Source of the DNA: Cytophagaceae bacterium ABcell3
GTDB lineage: Bacteria; Bacteroidota; Bacteroidia; Cytophagales; Cytophagaceae
Length of the DNA stretch: 64,000 nucleotides
Direction: 5' to 3'
Assembly (NCBI GenBank): GCA_030913385.1
Contig: CP133159.1
Coordinates: forward strand, 2,998,584-3,062,583
Within the stretch, counting starts at the first letter, position 1, and every line of letters begins with the position of its first letter. A program made the translations under genes and the position numbers. Positions 34,203 through 42,954 of this stretch are shown here, piece by piece. Below the pieces are notes generated by a model. It was given only the letters and a program-made list of their open reading frames with translations, did no database searches and was not told the origin of the DNA.

Positions 34203-35057
34203 ATGAAATTTTTATTTTTTATTTTTCTTTTACTTCCTGTGATCGCTTTTAGTCAATCCCCATTTTTGGACACAGAAGAAAGAAATGTTGTTGATAGCCT
34301 AATTATTGCGGATGAAGAGGAGGGAGAGCCTGCTAAGGTTTTCCATGCAGAGCCTGTTTTTATAGACCTGATTTCTGAGCTTGGGGCACGTAAAGGAGAG
34401 CGTGCCTTAGAATTAGGTTCCGAAATACAAGACCATCAATCATATTATAGATATTCCACATTCCTTGAGTATGAGTTTGTGCCTATAGACCGTCTCGGAT
34501 TTGAAGTTGAAATTCCATTGACACTTTATTCAGAATCAAACAACTTACAAGATGATGACCGGGAAGGGAGCCGTGTTAACGCATTGGAAACTTCTATGCA
34601 ATATACTTTTTTGGTTTCCGAAAAACACCAAACTTCCATGGCAGTAGGTTATATAAACAGGCTCAAGCTTCCTGAATTTAGGGACTATGGCAGTGCGTCC
34701 CTAATCCGTGGAAATTGGTATAATCCTTTTTTCGTTGCAGCAAAACGGTTTGGTAGAAACTACCATACGCTTATATATGCCGGGCCTATTATTGAACACA
34801 ATTTTGGAGAACAAGACCTAGGTGTTGTTTGGCAGATAAATTCCAATTTTCACTATATGATTCCTGGAACTGGTAATTTTCTGGGTATTGAGATTAACAA
34901 AGAATTAGAAAACAATGATTTTGCTATAATCGCTCGACCACAGGTTTTAATTAATCTTAGTAGGGACTTTTCTTTGGGTTTTTTAGTAGGGTTGCCTATT
35001 AAACATGAAACACAGCGAATGAGTGCTTTTGTGCGTCTTATTAGAGACATTGATTAA
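34203..35057 (+). CDS. Conserved Bacteroidota outer-membrane-type protein
   Basis: From the ATG at 34203 the protein has 284 residues with a Sec signal (MKFLFFIFLLLPVIAFSQ). The mature region opens with HAEPVFIDLISELGARKGERA, a motif I recognise from a group of uncharacterised Bacteroidota proteins, and is followed by alternating beta-strands such as FLEYEFVPIDRLGFEVEIPLTL and YTFLVSEKHQTSMAVGYIN. This fits a beta-barrel in the outer membrane. A GTG two codons upstream is the alternative start. No catalytic motif is visible and its function is unknown. The PagL-like gene follows on the same strand after 178 bp. Confidence 0.65.
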   Translation: MKFLFFIFLLLPVIAFSQSPFLDTEERNVVDSLIIADEEEGEPAKVFHAEPVFIDLISELGARKGERALELGSEIQDHQSYYRYSTFLEYEFVPIDRLGFEVEIPLTLYSESNNLQDDDREGSRVNALETSMQYTFLVSEKHQTSMAVGYINRLKLPEFRDYGSASLIRGNWYNPFFVAAKRFGRNYHTLIYAGPIIEHNFGEQDLGVVWQINSNFHYMIPGTGNFLGIEINKELENNDFAIIARPQVLINLSRDFSLGFLVGLPIKHETQRMSAFVRLIRDID

Positions 35058-35071
35058 TTCCTATGTGCAGC

Positions 35072-35095
35072 AGCCACAAGAAATGTTTTGTGGCT
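35072..35095. terminator. Hairpin downstream of 34203 gene
   Basis: AGCCACAA (35072-35079) and TTGTGGCT (35088-35095) are perfect inverted copies with an 8-nt loop, 14 nt after the stop. There is no immediate T-run, but the right arm runs into repeat C, which has a T-tract at 35115-35119. It may act as a terminator together with that repeat. Confidence 0.45.
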
Positions 35096-35130
35096 ACACA
35101 CCCACACTTGCGACTTTTTCAGCAGGCCCT
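35091..35130 (+). repeat. Dispersed repeat C, copy 1
   Basis: TGGCTACACAC followed by ACTTGCGACTTTTT and AGCAGGCCCT also occurs at 48977-49012 on the minus strand. Apart from a 4-nt insertion here, 34 of 36 bases match. Both copies lie 34-74 nt downstream of a stop codon in the sense orientation. Confidence 0.65.
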
Positions 35131-35235
35131 CTTTGTTATTTTCTCCATGGCATCCGTAATAATTGCATACTACGGGTAAACAAAGCTTACAGTCGGCCAC
35201 TTATTTTATTAGGGTGGATCAGATTTTTAAAGCTT

Positions 35236-36288
35236 GTGGGAAAAATTTTATTCGTGTTATTGGGTTGGTTATTTTTATCGCATCATGCCTTTGCCCAATC
35301 AATTAAGAGGTTTGAAGTAGAGGGGCAGTATGGAATGATTATTCCTCATTCACCAGCTGTAAGAGATATTTCAAAACCCAATCCTTGGGGGATTAATTTA
35401 AGCTATAGCTCACTGGGTTTGTCTAAAGAACACTGGAGGGCATGTAATTGCTTTTACTATACCGGAGTGAGCCTTGCATACCACAATTTTATGGATCCTG
35501 AAGTTTTAGGGACAGCCTCTTCTGCTGCTTTATTTTTTGAACCGATTTTATATAGCAATGAAAGAATTGAACTTACCCTCCGGAGTGGTATGGGGTTAAG
35601 TTATGTCTCTGAATATTTTGATGAAGAAACAAACCCTGAAAATGTCTTTTTTAGCATTCCTTTAAATTTTATGCTGTTCATAAACCCTAGGGTCAACTAT
35701 CTTGTAAATGATTATTTGCAATTAAACCTTTCGTTTACATTCAACCATATTTCAAATGGCGGGCAAAGTCTCCCAAACTATGGCATGAACTTTCCAATGG
35801 TAGGGTTGGGGGCTTCTTATTTGGTAGATCATCAGCCTAAACCATCGTATACAGCTCCAAGTGTGTCTCACAAAATGCAGTATTACGCAGAGGTGTTCGG
35901 CACTTTTAATTTGAGAGTGGCCGGAGCAAACTTGAAGCCCTCGTATGGAATATCTGGGGGCGCTTATTATAATATAGGTGCCAATAATGCACTTGGAGGT
36001 GGTGTTGAGGCTAATTTTGACCGTTCTTTAGGTGTAGATGAAGAAGAAGAGGTAGAAGGTTTTATAACAGCACCTTATATTTCTCATCATTTTCTAATCG
36101 GAAGGTTTGATTTTAGTCAACGGATCGCTTATTACCTTTTTAAACCAGAAGGTTATGTACCTTTTAACTTTTTTCAGCGTTACACCCTCACCATGCAAGT
36201 AACCCCTAGGTTTAAAGCTGGGGTTTCATTGAAAACCCACCGTGCAATCGCTGACAATGTTGATCTCCGGGTAGGTTTCCTTTTTTAG
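35236..36288 (+). CDS. PagL-like acyloxyacyl hydrolase (lipid A deacylase family)
   Basis: The frame codes for a beta-barrel protein with a signal peptide (VGKILFVLLGWLFLSHHAFAQ) and the motif FTFNHISNGGQSLPNYGMN. The His and Ser in HISNG match the catalytic pair of PagL, which removes the 3-O-acyl chain of lipid A in the outer membrane. The open frame reaches upstream to 35023, overlapping the previous gene and repeat C, but that extension has no coding look and no in-frame ATG. I therefore choose the GTG at 35236, immediately before the signal peptide, giving 350 residues. Start choice is uncertain. The family call is good. Confidence 0.78.
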   Translation: MGKILFVLLGWLFLSHHAFAQSIKRFEVEGQYGMIIPHSPAVRDISKPNPWGINLSYSSLGLSKEHWRACNCFYYTGVSLAYHNFMDPEVLGTASSAALFFEPILYSNERIELTLRSGMGLSYVSEYFDEETNPENVFFSIPLNFMLFINPRVNYLVNDYLQLNLSFTFNHISNGGQSLPNYGMNFPMVGLGASYLVDHQPKPSYTAPSVSHKMQYYAEVFGTFNLRVAGANLKPSYGISGGAYYNIGANNALGGGVEANFDRSLGVDEEEEVEGFITAPYISHHFLIGRFDFSQRIAYYLFKPEGYVPFNFFQRYTLTMQVTPRFKAGVSLKTHRAIADNVDLRVGFLF

Positions 36289-36289
36289 G

Positions 36290-36324
36290 AAAATGCAGGA
36301 AATGACAATCTAACGCTGCATTTT
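36290..36324 (+). terminator. Terminator after PagL-like gene
   Basis: AAAATGCAG (36290-36298) pairs perfectly with CTGCATTTT (36316-36324) across a 17-nt loop, beginning 2 nt after the stop codon. The final TTTT is part of the stem. Confidence 0.6.
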
Positions 36325-36485
36325 ATACTCCTCGTTCCATGGGTGAACAATTTCTAAATCTGTTGTGTTATTTATATAGAAAGGCAAGTGAAGTTGGAAC
36401 GAAGGAATAAGTGATGTTGGAAAGAGGCGGTTGGAATTGAAGGGTTGATATGGAGATAGCATGATTTAAGTGGTTAAATATAGGA

Positions 36486-36515
36486 GAAAGCGCAGGCCCG
36501 TAAGCCTGCGTTTTC
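36486..36515 (+). terminator. Second strong terminator upstream of dgt
   Basis: CGCAGGC (36491-36497) pairs perfectly with GCCTGCG (36504-36510), with a 6-nt loop and TTTTCTATTT tail. It is 160 nt beyond the terminator that already follows the PagL-like gene, so it may end a separate short transcript starting in 36325-36480. Confidence 0.7.
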
Positions 36516-36609
36516 TATTTATAGCTACTCGAAAAAGGCAGGTAGTAAGGATAACTGGCAGGTTTTTTCGTATATTTCCACCAAATTTGCAGTAAACTAT
36601 ACAACCTTC

Positions 36610-37977
36610 ATGAACTGGACGAATATTATCTCCGAAAAAAGATCCGAAACCGACCCTAAATACACGGGGCCAAGAAGTGAGTATCAGATAGATTTTGACC
36701 GTCTGATTTTTTCATCCGGTTTCAGGAGGTTGCAGAACAAAACACAAGTTTTTCCTTTGCCAGGATCTACTTTTGTTCATAACCGGCTTACGCACTCTCT
36801 TGAAGTTGCCAGCGTAGGCAGGTCTTTAGGTAAAATAGTTGGCTCGCAAATAGCTGCAAAACATCCGGAACTTCCAGAAGAAACTACGCATTTTTATAAT
36901 TATGAACTCTCCAATGTAGTAGCTGCAGCCTGCCTTGCGCATGATATCGGCAATCCTGCTTTTGGGCATTCTGGTGAAAAAGCCATTTCTAACTATTTTA
37001 AGGAATATAAATCCGAAGTTATAGAGGGTGTTGCACTCAAAGACTATTTCAATGCTAAAGAATGGAGCGATTTTCAAAATTTTGAGGGTAATGCTAATGC
37101 CATCCGGATACTGACACATCAATTTAATGGGAAATCTGAAGGGGGGATGAAGCTTACTTATGCTACCCTTGCAGCTATTCTAAAATACCCATGTGAATCT
37201 GTTGCTTACGATAAAAACCTCAAGCATCGGAAAAAGTATGGTTTTTTTCAATCTGAAAAAGATACGGTGCTGCGCATATGCAAGTCTTTGAATATGTTAG
37301 AAGAAAGTGCTGACCCTACCTCGTACAAACGTCATCCTTTTGTATACCTTACTGAAGCTGCTGACGACATCTGTTATAGGGTAATAGACTTGGAGGATGC
37401 GCAGCGTTTAGGGATTTTGCCATCTGTAGAAGCTGAAGGGTTATTGGCCATGCTTTTGGAGTCTTTAGGTGAAAATATGGACAAAGTGAATAATACTTTG
37501 AATCGCATTTCTGATAAAAATGAACGGATCTCTTACTTAAGGGCAAGAAGCATCAATGCTTTGATAACCCAGACAGTAGAGATTTTCTCACAATATTCAG
37601 ATGAAATCATTACAGGAACTTATAATGACACTCTTATTGACGCTCTTCAAGACCGTTGCCCAGCTTTGCAAGAAATCCTTAAAGTTTCAGTAGATAAGAT
37701 ATATAACCACGATTCTGTAATTGAAATAGAAATTGCAGGATATAATGTCATGTCAGATATATTAAGTATGATGGTTCCGGCAGTCTTAAAACAATCGCCA
37801 AGCCATAAAGATAAAAAAGTATTACGCTTACTTCCTGAGCAGTTTCTGTTCAGCAAAGAAGCAACTGCTTACGAACGTGTGCTTAGTGTGCTGGATTTTG
37901 TATCTGGCATGACGGATTCTTATGCGACAGAGTTGTACCGCAAAGTATTCGGTATTGAAATCCCCAAGCATGGTTAG
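36610..37977 (+). CDS. dgt: Deoxyguanosinetriphosphate triphosphohydrolase (dGTPase)
   Basis: The 455-residue protein has the HD-domain signature of dGTPases: an early SSGFRRLQNKTQVFPL, RLTHSLEVASVGRSLG (first metal His), AACLAHDIGNPAFGHSGE (HD pair) and YLTEAADDICYRVIDLEDA (later Asp). It hydrolyses dNTPs, classically dGTP, to deoxynucleoside and triphosphate, controlling dNTP pools or resisting phage. Length and motifs are normal. The ATG at 36610 gives the family N-terminus (MNWTNIISEKR). It is convergent with the SUMF1-like gene, 21 bp apart, with no clear shared operon. Confidence 0.93.
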   Translation: MNWTNIISEKRSETDPKYTGPRSEYQIDFDRLIFSSGFRRLQNKTQVFPLPGSTFVHNRLTHSLEVASVGRSLGKIVGSQIAAKHPELPEETTHFYNYELSNVVAAACLAHDIGNPAFGHSGEKAISNYFKEYKSEVIEGVALKDYFNAKEWSDFQNFEGNANAIRILTHQFNGKSEGGMKLTYATLAAILKYPCESVAYDKNLKHRKKYGFFQSEKDTVLRICKSLNMLEESADPTSYKRHPFVYLTEAADDICYRVIDLEDAQRLGILPSVEAEGLLAMLLESLGENMDKVNNTLNRISDKNERISYLRARSINALITQTVEIFSQYSDEIITGTYNDTLIDALQDRCPALQEILKVSVDKIYNHDSVIEIEIAGYNVMSDILSMMVPAVLKQSPSHKDKKVLRLLPEQFLFSKEATAYERVLSVLDFVSGMTDSYATELYRKVFGIEIPKHG

Positions 37978-37998
37978 ACCCTTAGCATAAATAGGAAT

Positions 37999-39048
37999 TT
38001 ATTTGTTGGGCCAATTTAACTCTAAAACACACCTGAAACCAATATTGTCTTGAGGTGTGGTATAGTTGAATGTGCTGTTAACAGTACATTCTTCAAAAGT
38101 ATCTCTAAAGCTGCCTCCCATGGCTACACCCTTTTCTTCAACCATTTCAGACACGTTGCCCAGCATATTAAATATACCTAGGTTATTCTTAGGGTAATCA
38201 AAAACATAGAACGGGGTGTTCAGGTTTAAATATTCATTATCAGGCCGAAAACAATTGATGAGGTAATCTTTCTTGATTTTTTTGTTGAATACCTTAGCGG
38301 AATCTTGGTCAATAGTACTGCCTAGTAGGTTTAGAAATTCTAAGTTTCTGGTGTTAATCTTTGTGGTTATTTTTTTCTTGGTAAAAACATGGGGGTACTT
38401 AGATGTGTCTGTACCAAAAGCGGCACATTTGATCCACTCTTCCTTAGTAGGCAATTTAAAGTTGAATTCTGTGTATTCTCGGTCAGTAGGTGTATACCCT
38501 TTTTTTTTATTAAAACTTTTCGTTACTACTTCGGATCTCCATTTACAGTAGCCCACAGCGTCTTCATGACTAATGCCGACTACTGGGAAATAAAAGAACT
38601 GTTGGCTTTTAAAGTATTTAACCTCATCGAGGTGTGAGTTTTGATGGATATATCGAGGTTTTTGTTTAGTCAAAGTCATATATTCTAACCAGTCAAGATT
38701 GGTTACTTCTGTCTCATCACAAAAAAGGGTTTTTTCGACCCATACCATTCCAGGGATGTCACTATAGTATTTATATGCTAAAGCTCTGTCATCTGCTATC
38801 GATGAAGGAGAGACGGTGTCCATAGACCAATCTGTAAGTTCATCTTGTTTAGACGCTTTCCTTTTAAATGTTTTTCTCTCGTCTACCGTTTTTTGAAAAA
38901 CCTTGATAGTAAGGCCTTCTTCTGAATTGTAGTGAATGCCAGACTTTTGTCCTCTATATCCAATTTTCCCTGAAAAGGGATACTCTGATAGGTTAACTGT
39001 CAGTCCGAGAATGATAAACAGAATAAGTACTTTGAGTAATTTGCTCAT
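37999..39048 (-). CDS. Formylglycine-generating-enzyme (SUMF1)-like exported protein
   Basis: The 349-residue protein has an N-terminal hydrophobic signal or anchor (residues 1-20), then a SUMF1/FGE-sulfatase-type domain: FCDETEVTNLDWLEYM near 115, PVVGISHEDAVGYCKWRSEV near 160, FNFKLPTKEEWIKCAAFG near 190, and the closing GIFNMLGNVSEMVEEKGVAMGGSFRD and NIGFRCVLEL. In Bacteroidota this fold also occurs in gliding/T9SS lipoproteins GldJ and GldK, but there is no lipobox here. The active-site Cys pattern of true formylglycine-generating enzymes is not evident, so a structural role is more likely. It is convergent with dgt. Confidence 0.8.
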   Translation of the reverse strand: MSKLLKVLILFIILGLTVNLSEYPFSGKIGYRGQKSGIHYNSEEGLTIKVFQKTVDERKTFKRKASKQDELTDWSMDTVSPSSIADDRALAYKYYSDIPGMVWVEKTLFCDETEVTNLDWLEYMTLTKQKPRYIHQNSHLDEVKYFKSQQFFYFPVVGISHEDAVGYCKWRSEVVTKSFNKKKGYTPTDREYTEFNFKLPTKEEWIKCAAFGTDTSKYPHVFTKKKITTKINTRNLEFLNLLGSTIDQDSAKVFNKKIKKDYLINCFRPDNEYLNLNTPFYVFDYPKNNLGIFNMLGNVSEMVEEKGVAMGGSFRDTFEECTVNSTFNYTTPQDNIGFRCVLELNWPNK

Positions 39049-39106
39049 ATAAAATTAATGCTCCAGTGGCAAAAACATTGTTCAAAATATAGGGTTTTTA
39101 TACTTT

Positions 39107-39176
39107 AAACTGAACTATGCGATAGATTTCCGCTATGAGGAGCAAAATAAGAAAGTTCTACTGCATATTTCAGGTT
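39107..39176 (+). repeat. Dispersed repeat A, copy 2
   Basis: It shares the blocks GATAGATTTCC, ATGAGGAGCA and ATATTTCAG with 4622-4670, plus an 18-nt insert. Its ends read AAACTGAA and TTCAGGTT, so it can fold back. It lies between two minus-strand genes. Confidence 0.6.
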
Positions 39177-39213
39177 AAAAATACTAAAGGTTCAGGAACA
39201 AAGCCAAGTATGC

Positions 39214-39789
39214 TTATTGGGCGTTTTTGATTTGTTTAGACAGGTCTTGTATTGTTCGGATCTCTTTATCAAATAAGCTATTAATAATATAGTTGACTAC
39301 CGGTCTGCAATAATCTTTGTGAGTGCTGTAGGGGGAACATTCAAGACATACATCTCTATTTAAAAAAATAAAATTGCCATATACAAAATAGTCCCCACCG
39401 ACATTTGGAGGAGAACAACTGGACATTAAATGAGTTTGCTTGGATACTTGCTTACAAATCGTTGAGTCGGCCAAATTATATATTTCAAATGAAATGGTAG
39501 GAGTGTAGGGTTCTTTATGAACTTTTTGCACAACACTATCAACTATGGGTTTGGTTCGTGTGAACGTCAATAGGCCTAGTGGTTTGATATTGTTTATTTT
39601 ATCATTTGATTTATACTCAAGTTCAAGTTTATAAGACCAATATGTCAGAGTGTCTATGTTATTGAAGTTCGTCTCAGAGTAATAGTAAAGTTCCTCGTTT
39701 TTATCATATACCGATGGGGGTTGTGCAAATACAAACTCAGAAAATGTAAAGGTTATAAATGTGAGTATCAGTATTGTTAATCTTTGCAT
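39214..39789 (-). CDS. Uncharacterised secreted protein with Cys cluster
   Basis: I do not recognise this 191-residue protein. It has a clear Sec signal (MQRLTILILTFITFTFSEFVFAQ). The C-terminal half is Cys-containing: TICKQV, SSCSPP, DVCLECSPYSTHKDYC, giving five cysteines that could form disulfides after export. The middle has predicted strands (YWSYKLELEYKSND, TPTISFEIYNL). No catalytic motif or sorting domain is visible. It lies 165 bp upstream of the SUMF1-like gene, same strand, with repeat A in between. The gene is likely real because it has a proper signal peptide and start; the function is unknown. Confidence 0.6.
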   Translation of the reverse strand: MQRLTILILTFITFTFSEFVFAQPPSVYDKNEELYYYSETNFNNIDTLTYWSYKLELEYKSNDKINNIKPLGLLTFTRTKPIVDSVVQKVHKEPYTPTISFEIYNLADSTICKQVSKQTHLMSSCSPPNVGGDYFVYGNFIFLNRDVCLECSPYSTHKDYCRPVVNYIINSLFDKEIRTIQDLSKQIKNAQ

Positions 39790-40672
39790 AGAATAAAAAT
39801 ACAGCTTTCAATAGCAAAAATCAACTTTCTGTGGTGTTTACCCGTTGAAATAGATTGCCAAAAATGTGTGTATGCTTAACTGGGGCAATGTTCTATTAGA
39901 GTAAACCTAAGGGCAATAGGGTTAATTAATTCCTTTTGTTGGAAATGATACTCATTAAAGTACTTAGTAAAGTATCTTTCTGTTCTGGGTTACATAGGCA
40001 ATAATGTCATTTAAGCTAAACCGTTCAAAATTGTCAGATAGGTGGTCATATTTCACCTGTGACCTTTAATAATCTTTCTTGTATAGAAAAGGTAACCTTT
40101 TGCAATTTTTATTCCTGGAAAGTGCTGAATGGTTCCAAAGTTCCTTTTTTCCTGTTAAGAACTTAATCTACCTTTTTAATGTAGGTTTTTAGCAAAGTTG
40201 ATAATAATTATACTGTAATCTCACTAACAAAGTTACTCATGTTTGAAATATGAAAAAGAAAAAAGAGAGTATATTGTGTTCTATATTAAAGCCTAATAGT
40301 TAGGTATAAGTACTTATTGTGTGGGCGAAGTAAAAAAGCTAGGGCATTTGTTTTCGGGAATTTTATTTTTCTCTATAGCATAATTAAAATAAACCTTTGA
40401 CTTTTTCGGTTTTAATATAGTGGGAATGGTAATTTATATCTATATTTTGAATGAATTCTTACATCAGTGGAAAAATTAAAACTAGGTTATGAAGCGAAAA
40501 AGTGTTTGTTTTGTAAAATCCTCTTAAATAAAATACAGATCTTTCAGTTAACCTGTTTAGCTTTTCTCTGTTATTCCTGCTTGAGGCAATTTTGAACATT
40601 TATCAGGCTTGGTAACTTATATCTATTACCTGTACCTGATAGCTAAATCTTTTAGAACCTTAAAATTATTAA
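39790..40672. other. Long AT-rich non-coding region upstream of cold-shock gene
   Basis: This 883-bp stretch has no convincing ORF on either strand. It contains overlapping, mutually exclusive short stems at 40040-40064 (AGGTG/CACCT versus GGTCA/TGACC). The last 200 bp should hold the promoter and leader of the gene at 40673. Nothing else could be identified. Confidence 0.5.
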
Positions 40673-41128
40673 ATGGCAAAATCAAGAGAAACTTTTAGTA
40701 AAAAAGAAAAAGAGAAAAAGAAATTAAAGAAGAAATTAGAAAAGCAAGAACGCAGGGAAGAACGGAAATCTAATAATAATCAAGGAGTTGGTCTTGATGA
40801 AATGATGGCTTATGTTGACGAAAACGGCAATATCACATCAACTCCGCCAGACCCTACCAAGAAGAAAGAAGTCAAAAAAGAGAGCATTCTCATAGGTGTT
40901 CCTAAACAAGAAGATTTAGGGCCTGAAGACTTGATCAGAAAAGGAACGGTAAGTTTTTTCAATGAGTCCAAAGGATATGGTTTTATCAAAGACCATGAGA
41001 CACAAGAAAGTATATTTGTCCACCTCAATGGTCTAGTAGATTCTATTCAGGAAAGAGATAAAGTAAACTTTGAAGTAGAAATGACTCCTAAAGGACCAAA
41101 TGCCATTGGTGTCAAACTTATTAAATAA
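40673..41128 (+). CDS. Cold-shock domain protein with basic N-terminal extension
   Basis: The 151-residue protein ends in a cold-shock domain (about residues 87-151): GTVSFFNESKGYGFIKDHETQESIFVHLNGL, with RNP1 KGYGFI and RNP2 SIFVHL. The first 85 residues are an extension: a strongly basic Lys/Glu helix (SKKEKEKKKLKKKLEKQERR) then GVGLDEMMAYVDENGNITSTPPDP. This layout is widespread in Bacteroidota. It would bind RNA or single-stranded DNA as a chaperone. The long non-coding region upstream could provide a regulated leader, as in other cold-shock genes, but that is not shown. A two-part hairpin at 41184 ends the transcript. Confidence 0.88.
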   Translation: MAKSRETFSKKEKEKKKLKKKLEKQERREERKSNNNQGVGLDEMMAYVDENGNITSTPPDPTKKKEVKKESILIGVPKQEDLGPEDLIRKGTVSFFNESKGYGFIKDHETQESIFVHLNGLVDSIQERDKVNFEVEMTPKGPNAIGVKLIK

Positions 41129-41183
41129 CATCTTAATATGTTCTTAAATATTTCCCTTTAAGAGCTATTTAGAGTGTTTTGAT

Positions 41184-41218
41184 ATACAGGTACAAGATGG
41201 TTATCTTGTTTCCTGTAT
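41184..41218 (+). terminator. Two-stem terminator after cold-shock gene
   Basis: ATACAGG (41184-41190) pairs with CCTGTAT (41212-41218), and CAAGAT (41193-41198) pairs with ATCTTG (41203-41208) around GGTT. The stem is followed by TATTATTATG and a later T-run. It lies 55 nt after the stop, between convergent genes. Confidence 0.65.
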
Positions 41219-41376
41219 TATTATGCATTATTTTTTTCAAAAGTCTATTGTCTACTATGTTTTGCATAGTTAAAAATACTTCACCTATTATGGCCTTACA
41301 TTTGAAATAAACATCGATACGTCTTCATGCGTGATGTCTATTTTGAGAATTATATCATAATTGGAATAAAAAAGGC

Positions 41377-41415
41377 TTAATGAGCAGAATGTTTACTGTA
41401 TCTTTTACTCATTAA
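41377..41415. terminator. Inverted repeat near the end of spoVR
   Basis: TTAATGAG (41377-41384) and CTCATTAA (41408-41415) are perfect inverted copies with a 23-nt loop, about 100 bp beyond the spoVR stop on the minus strand, where a TTTTTTATTCC run follows. A minus-strand terminator is plausible. Confidence 0.35.
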
Positions 41416-41514
41416 CCTTTATCCTGTTCTTTTTCTTCACTCTAGAAGTTAAGAACTATATTCTGCTTCAACCACACCCAAACGATTTCTTGAATGAAGT
41501 GTAACAGGAAATCC

Positions 41515-42954
41515 TCATAAAAACTGCAAGTATTCAACAGTACTATGCGCCTCTTGAGAATCCAGCCTTTTTCCATTAACCATATTATGCGTTAGGTGCA
41601 TACGGTTTGTTTGGTGTAAGTCTACTCTATCTATTTGTATGTCCGGAACATAGCTTGTACGGGTATATTGCTCACTGAGCATTTCTCTGATTTTTTGATA
41701 TCCGTTTTCATTATGGATAGCATTGATAATATATTCTTTTTCTTTCTCAAAATCGGCTATAGCAAATAACTTCATGTCGCGAATTACTTTGGGAGAAAGA
41801 TATTGTAAGATAAAACTATCGTCCCTAAAGTTTTCCATAGCATAATGTACTTGCTCCAACCAATCTTTGCCGATGAGGTTTGGCATCCATTTTTTGTCTT
41901 CTTGAGTAGGGTTTTGGCAAATTCTTTTAATATCCATAAAGATATTAAAACCTAATGTATAGGGGTTTATTCCTGAGAAAAACTTACTGTTATATGGAGG
42001 TTGAAATAAAACCGAACTATGGCTATGCATAAACTCAAGCATAAACCCGTCACTTAAATAACCTTCCTCAAACATTTTATTGATTATGTGATAATGCATA
42101 AAGGTAGCAAAGCCTTCATTCATCACCTTGGTCATTCCCTGAGGATAAAAGTACTGAGAAACTTTTCTGACTATTCTAATGATTTCACGCTTCCAGCCCG
42201 GCATAGTCGGCGCATTTTTTTCAATAAAATAAAGAATGTTCTCCTCTGGTTCTTCTGGAAAAGTACCTGTCGTAGACTCTAAAGATTGGTCATTGTCTTT
42301 TGGCAATGTCCGCCAAAGCTCGTTGTAATTTTCACGTTTTACGTCTGAAAGCCTCTTCAGTCGGGCAATTTCTTCTTCTGTAGAAAGTTTTTGTGGCTTT
42401 TTGTATTTATCTATGCCATGGTTCATAAGGGCATGGCTGGCATCCAGAACATTTTCCACTTCCTCATGCCCATACTCTTCCTCACATTTCAAGATAAAAT
42501 TTCTAGCAAAAACCATATAATCTATAATGGATTCTGCTGATGTCCACTCTTTGAAAAAGTAATTGTTGGCAAAAAAAGCATTGTGTCCTTGGCAAGCATG
42601 GGCTATGACCAACACCATCATGGCAGTGGTGTTGTTTTCCATATTGTAACTGATGCAAGGGTTTGAGTTTATTACCATTTCATAGGAAAGCCCCATTCTG
42701 CCCTTGGAATAATTCCCTTGGTTGATGACAAAGTCTTTGCCAAACTTCCAGTGAGGGTAGGAGGTAGGCAAGCCTATTAATGAATAAGCGTCTAGCATCT
42801 GTTCAGAAGTTACTATCTCTATTTGATTAGGATAAGTTTTTAACTTAAAATCTTTTTTCCCAATACGGTCTGTAACTTCATCAGCTGCCAAGAGGGTTTC
42901 ATAGTCCCAGGTGGGACAACAAAACATCTTTTTATATTTATCTTTTTTGCTCAT
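41515..42954 (-). CDS. spoVR: SpoVR family protein
   Basis: The 479-residue protein matches SpoVR/YcgB: YSLIGLPTSYPHWKFGKDF near 56, GLSYEMVINSNPCISYNMENNT near 88, ACQGHNAFFANNYFFKEW near 113, and FATFMHYHIINKMFEEGYLSDG near 283. Its start codon overlaps the stop of the upstream YeaH gene (ATGA), giving translational coupling. In E. coli the gene ycgB is part of the stationary-phase and nitrogen-stress response together with yeaG/yeaH; in Bacillus SpoVR is needed for the spore cortex. This organism gives no sign of sporulation, so a stress role is the better call. It is the last gene of the operon. Confidence 0.93.
   Translation of the reverse strand: MSKKDKYKKMFCCPTWDYETLLAADEVTDRIGKKDFKLKTYPNQIEIVTSEQMLDAYSLIGLPTSYPHWKFGKDFVINQGNYSKGRMGLSYEMVINSNPCISYNMENNTTAMMVLVIAHACQGHNAFFANNYFFKEWTSAESIIDYMVFARNFILKCEEEYGHEEVENVLDASHALMNHGIDKYKKPQKLSTEEEIARLKRLSDVKRENYNELWRTLPKDNDQSLESTTGTFPEEPEENILYFIEKNAPTMPGWKREIIRIVRKVSQYFYPQGMTKVMNEGFATFMHYHIINKMFEEGYLSDGFMLEFMHSHSSVLFQPPYNSKFFSGINPYTLGFNIFMDIKRICQNPTQEDKKWMPNLIGKDWLEQVHYAMENFRDDSFILQYLSPKVIRDMKLFAIADFEKEKEYIINAIHNENGYQKIREMLSEQYTRTSYVPDIQIDRVDLHQTNRMHLTHNMVNGKRLDSQEAHSTVEYLQFL

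Noticed and set aside
35023-35235. N-terminal extension of the PagL-like frame back to 35023
   Set aside because: It overlaps the preceding gene, runs through a hairpin and repeat C, has no ATG and precedes an obvious signal peptide.
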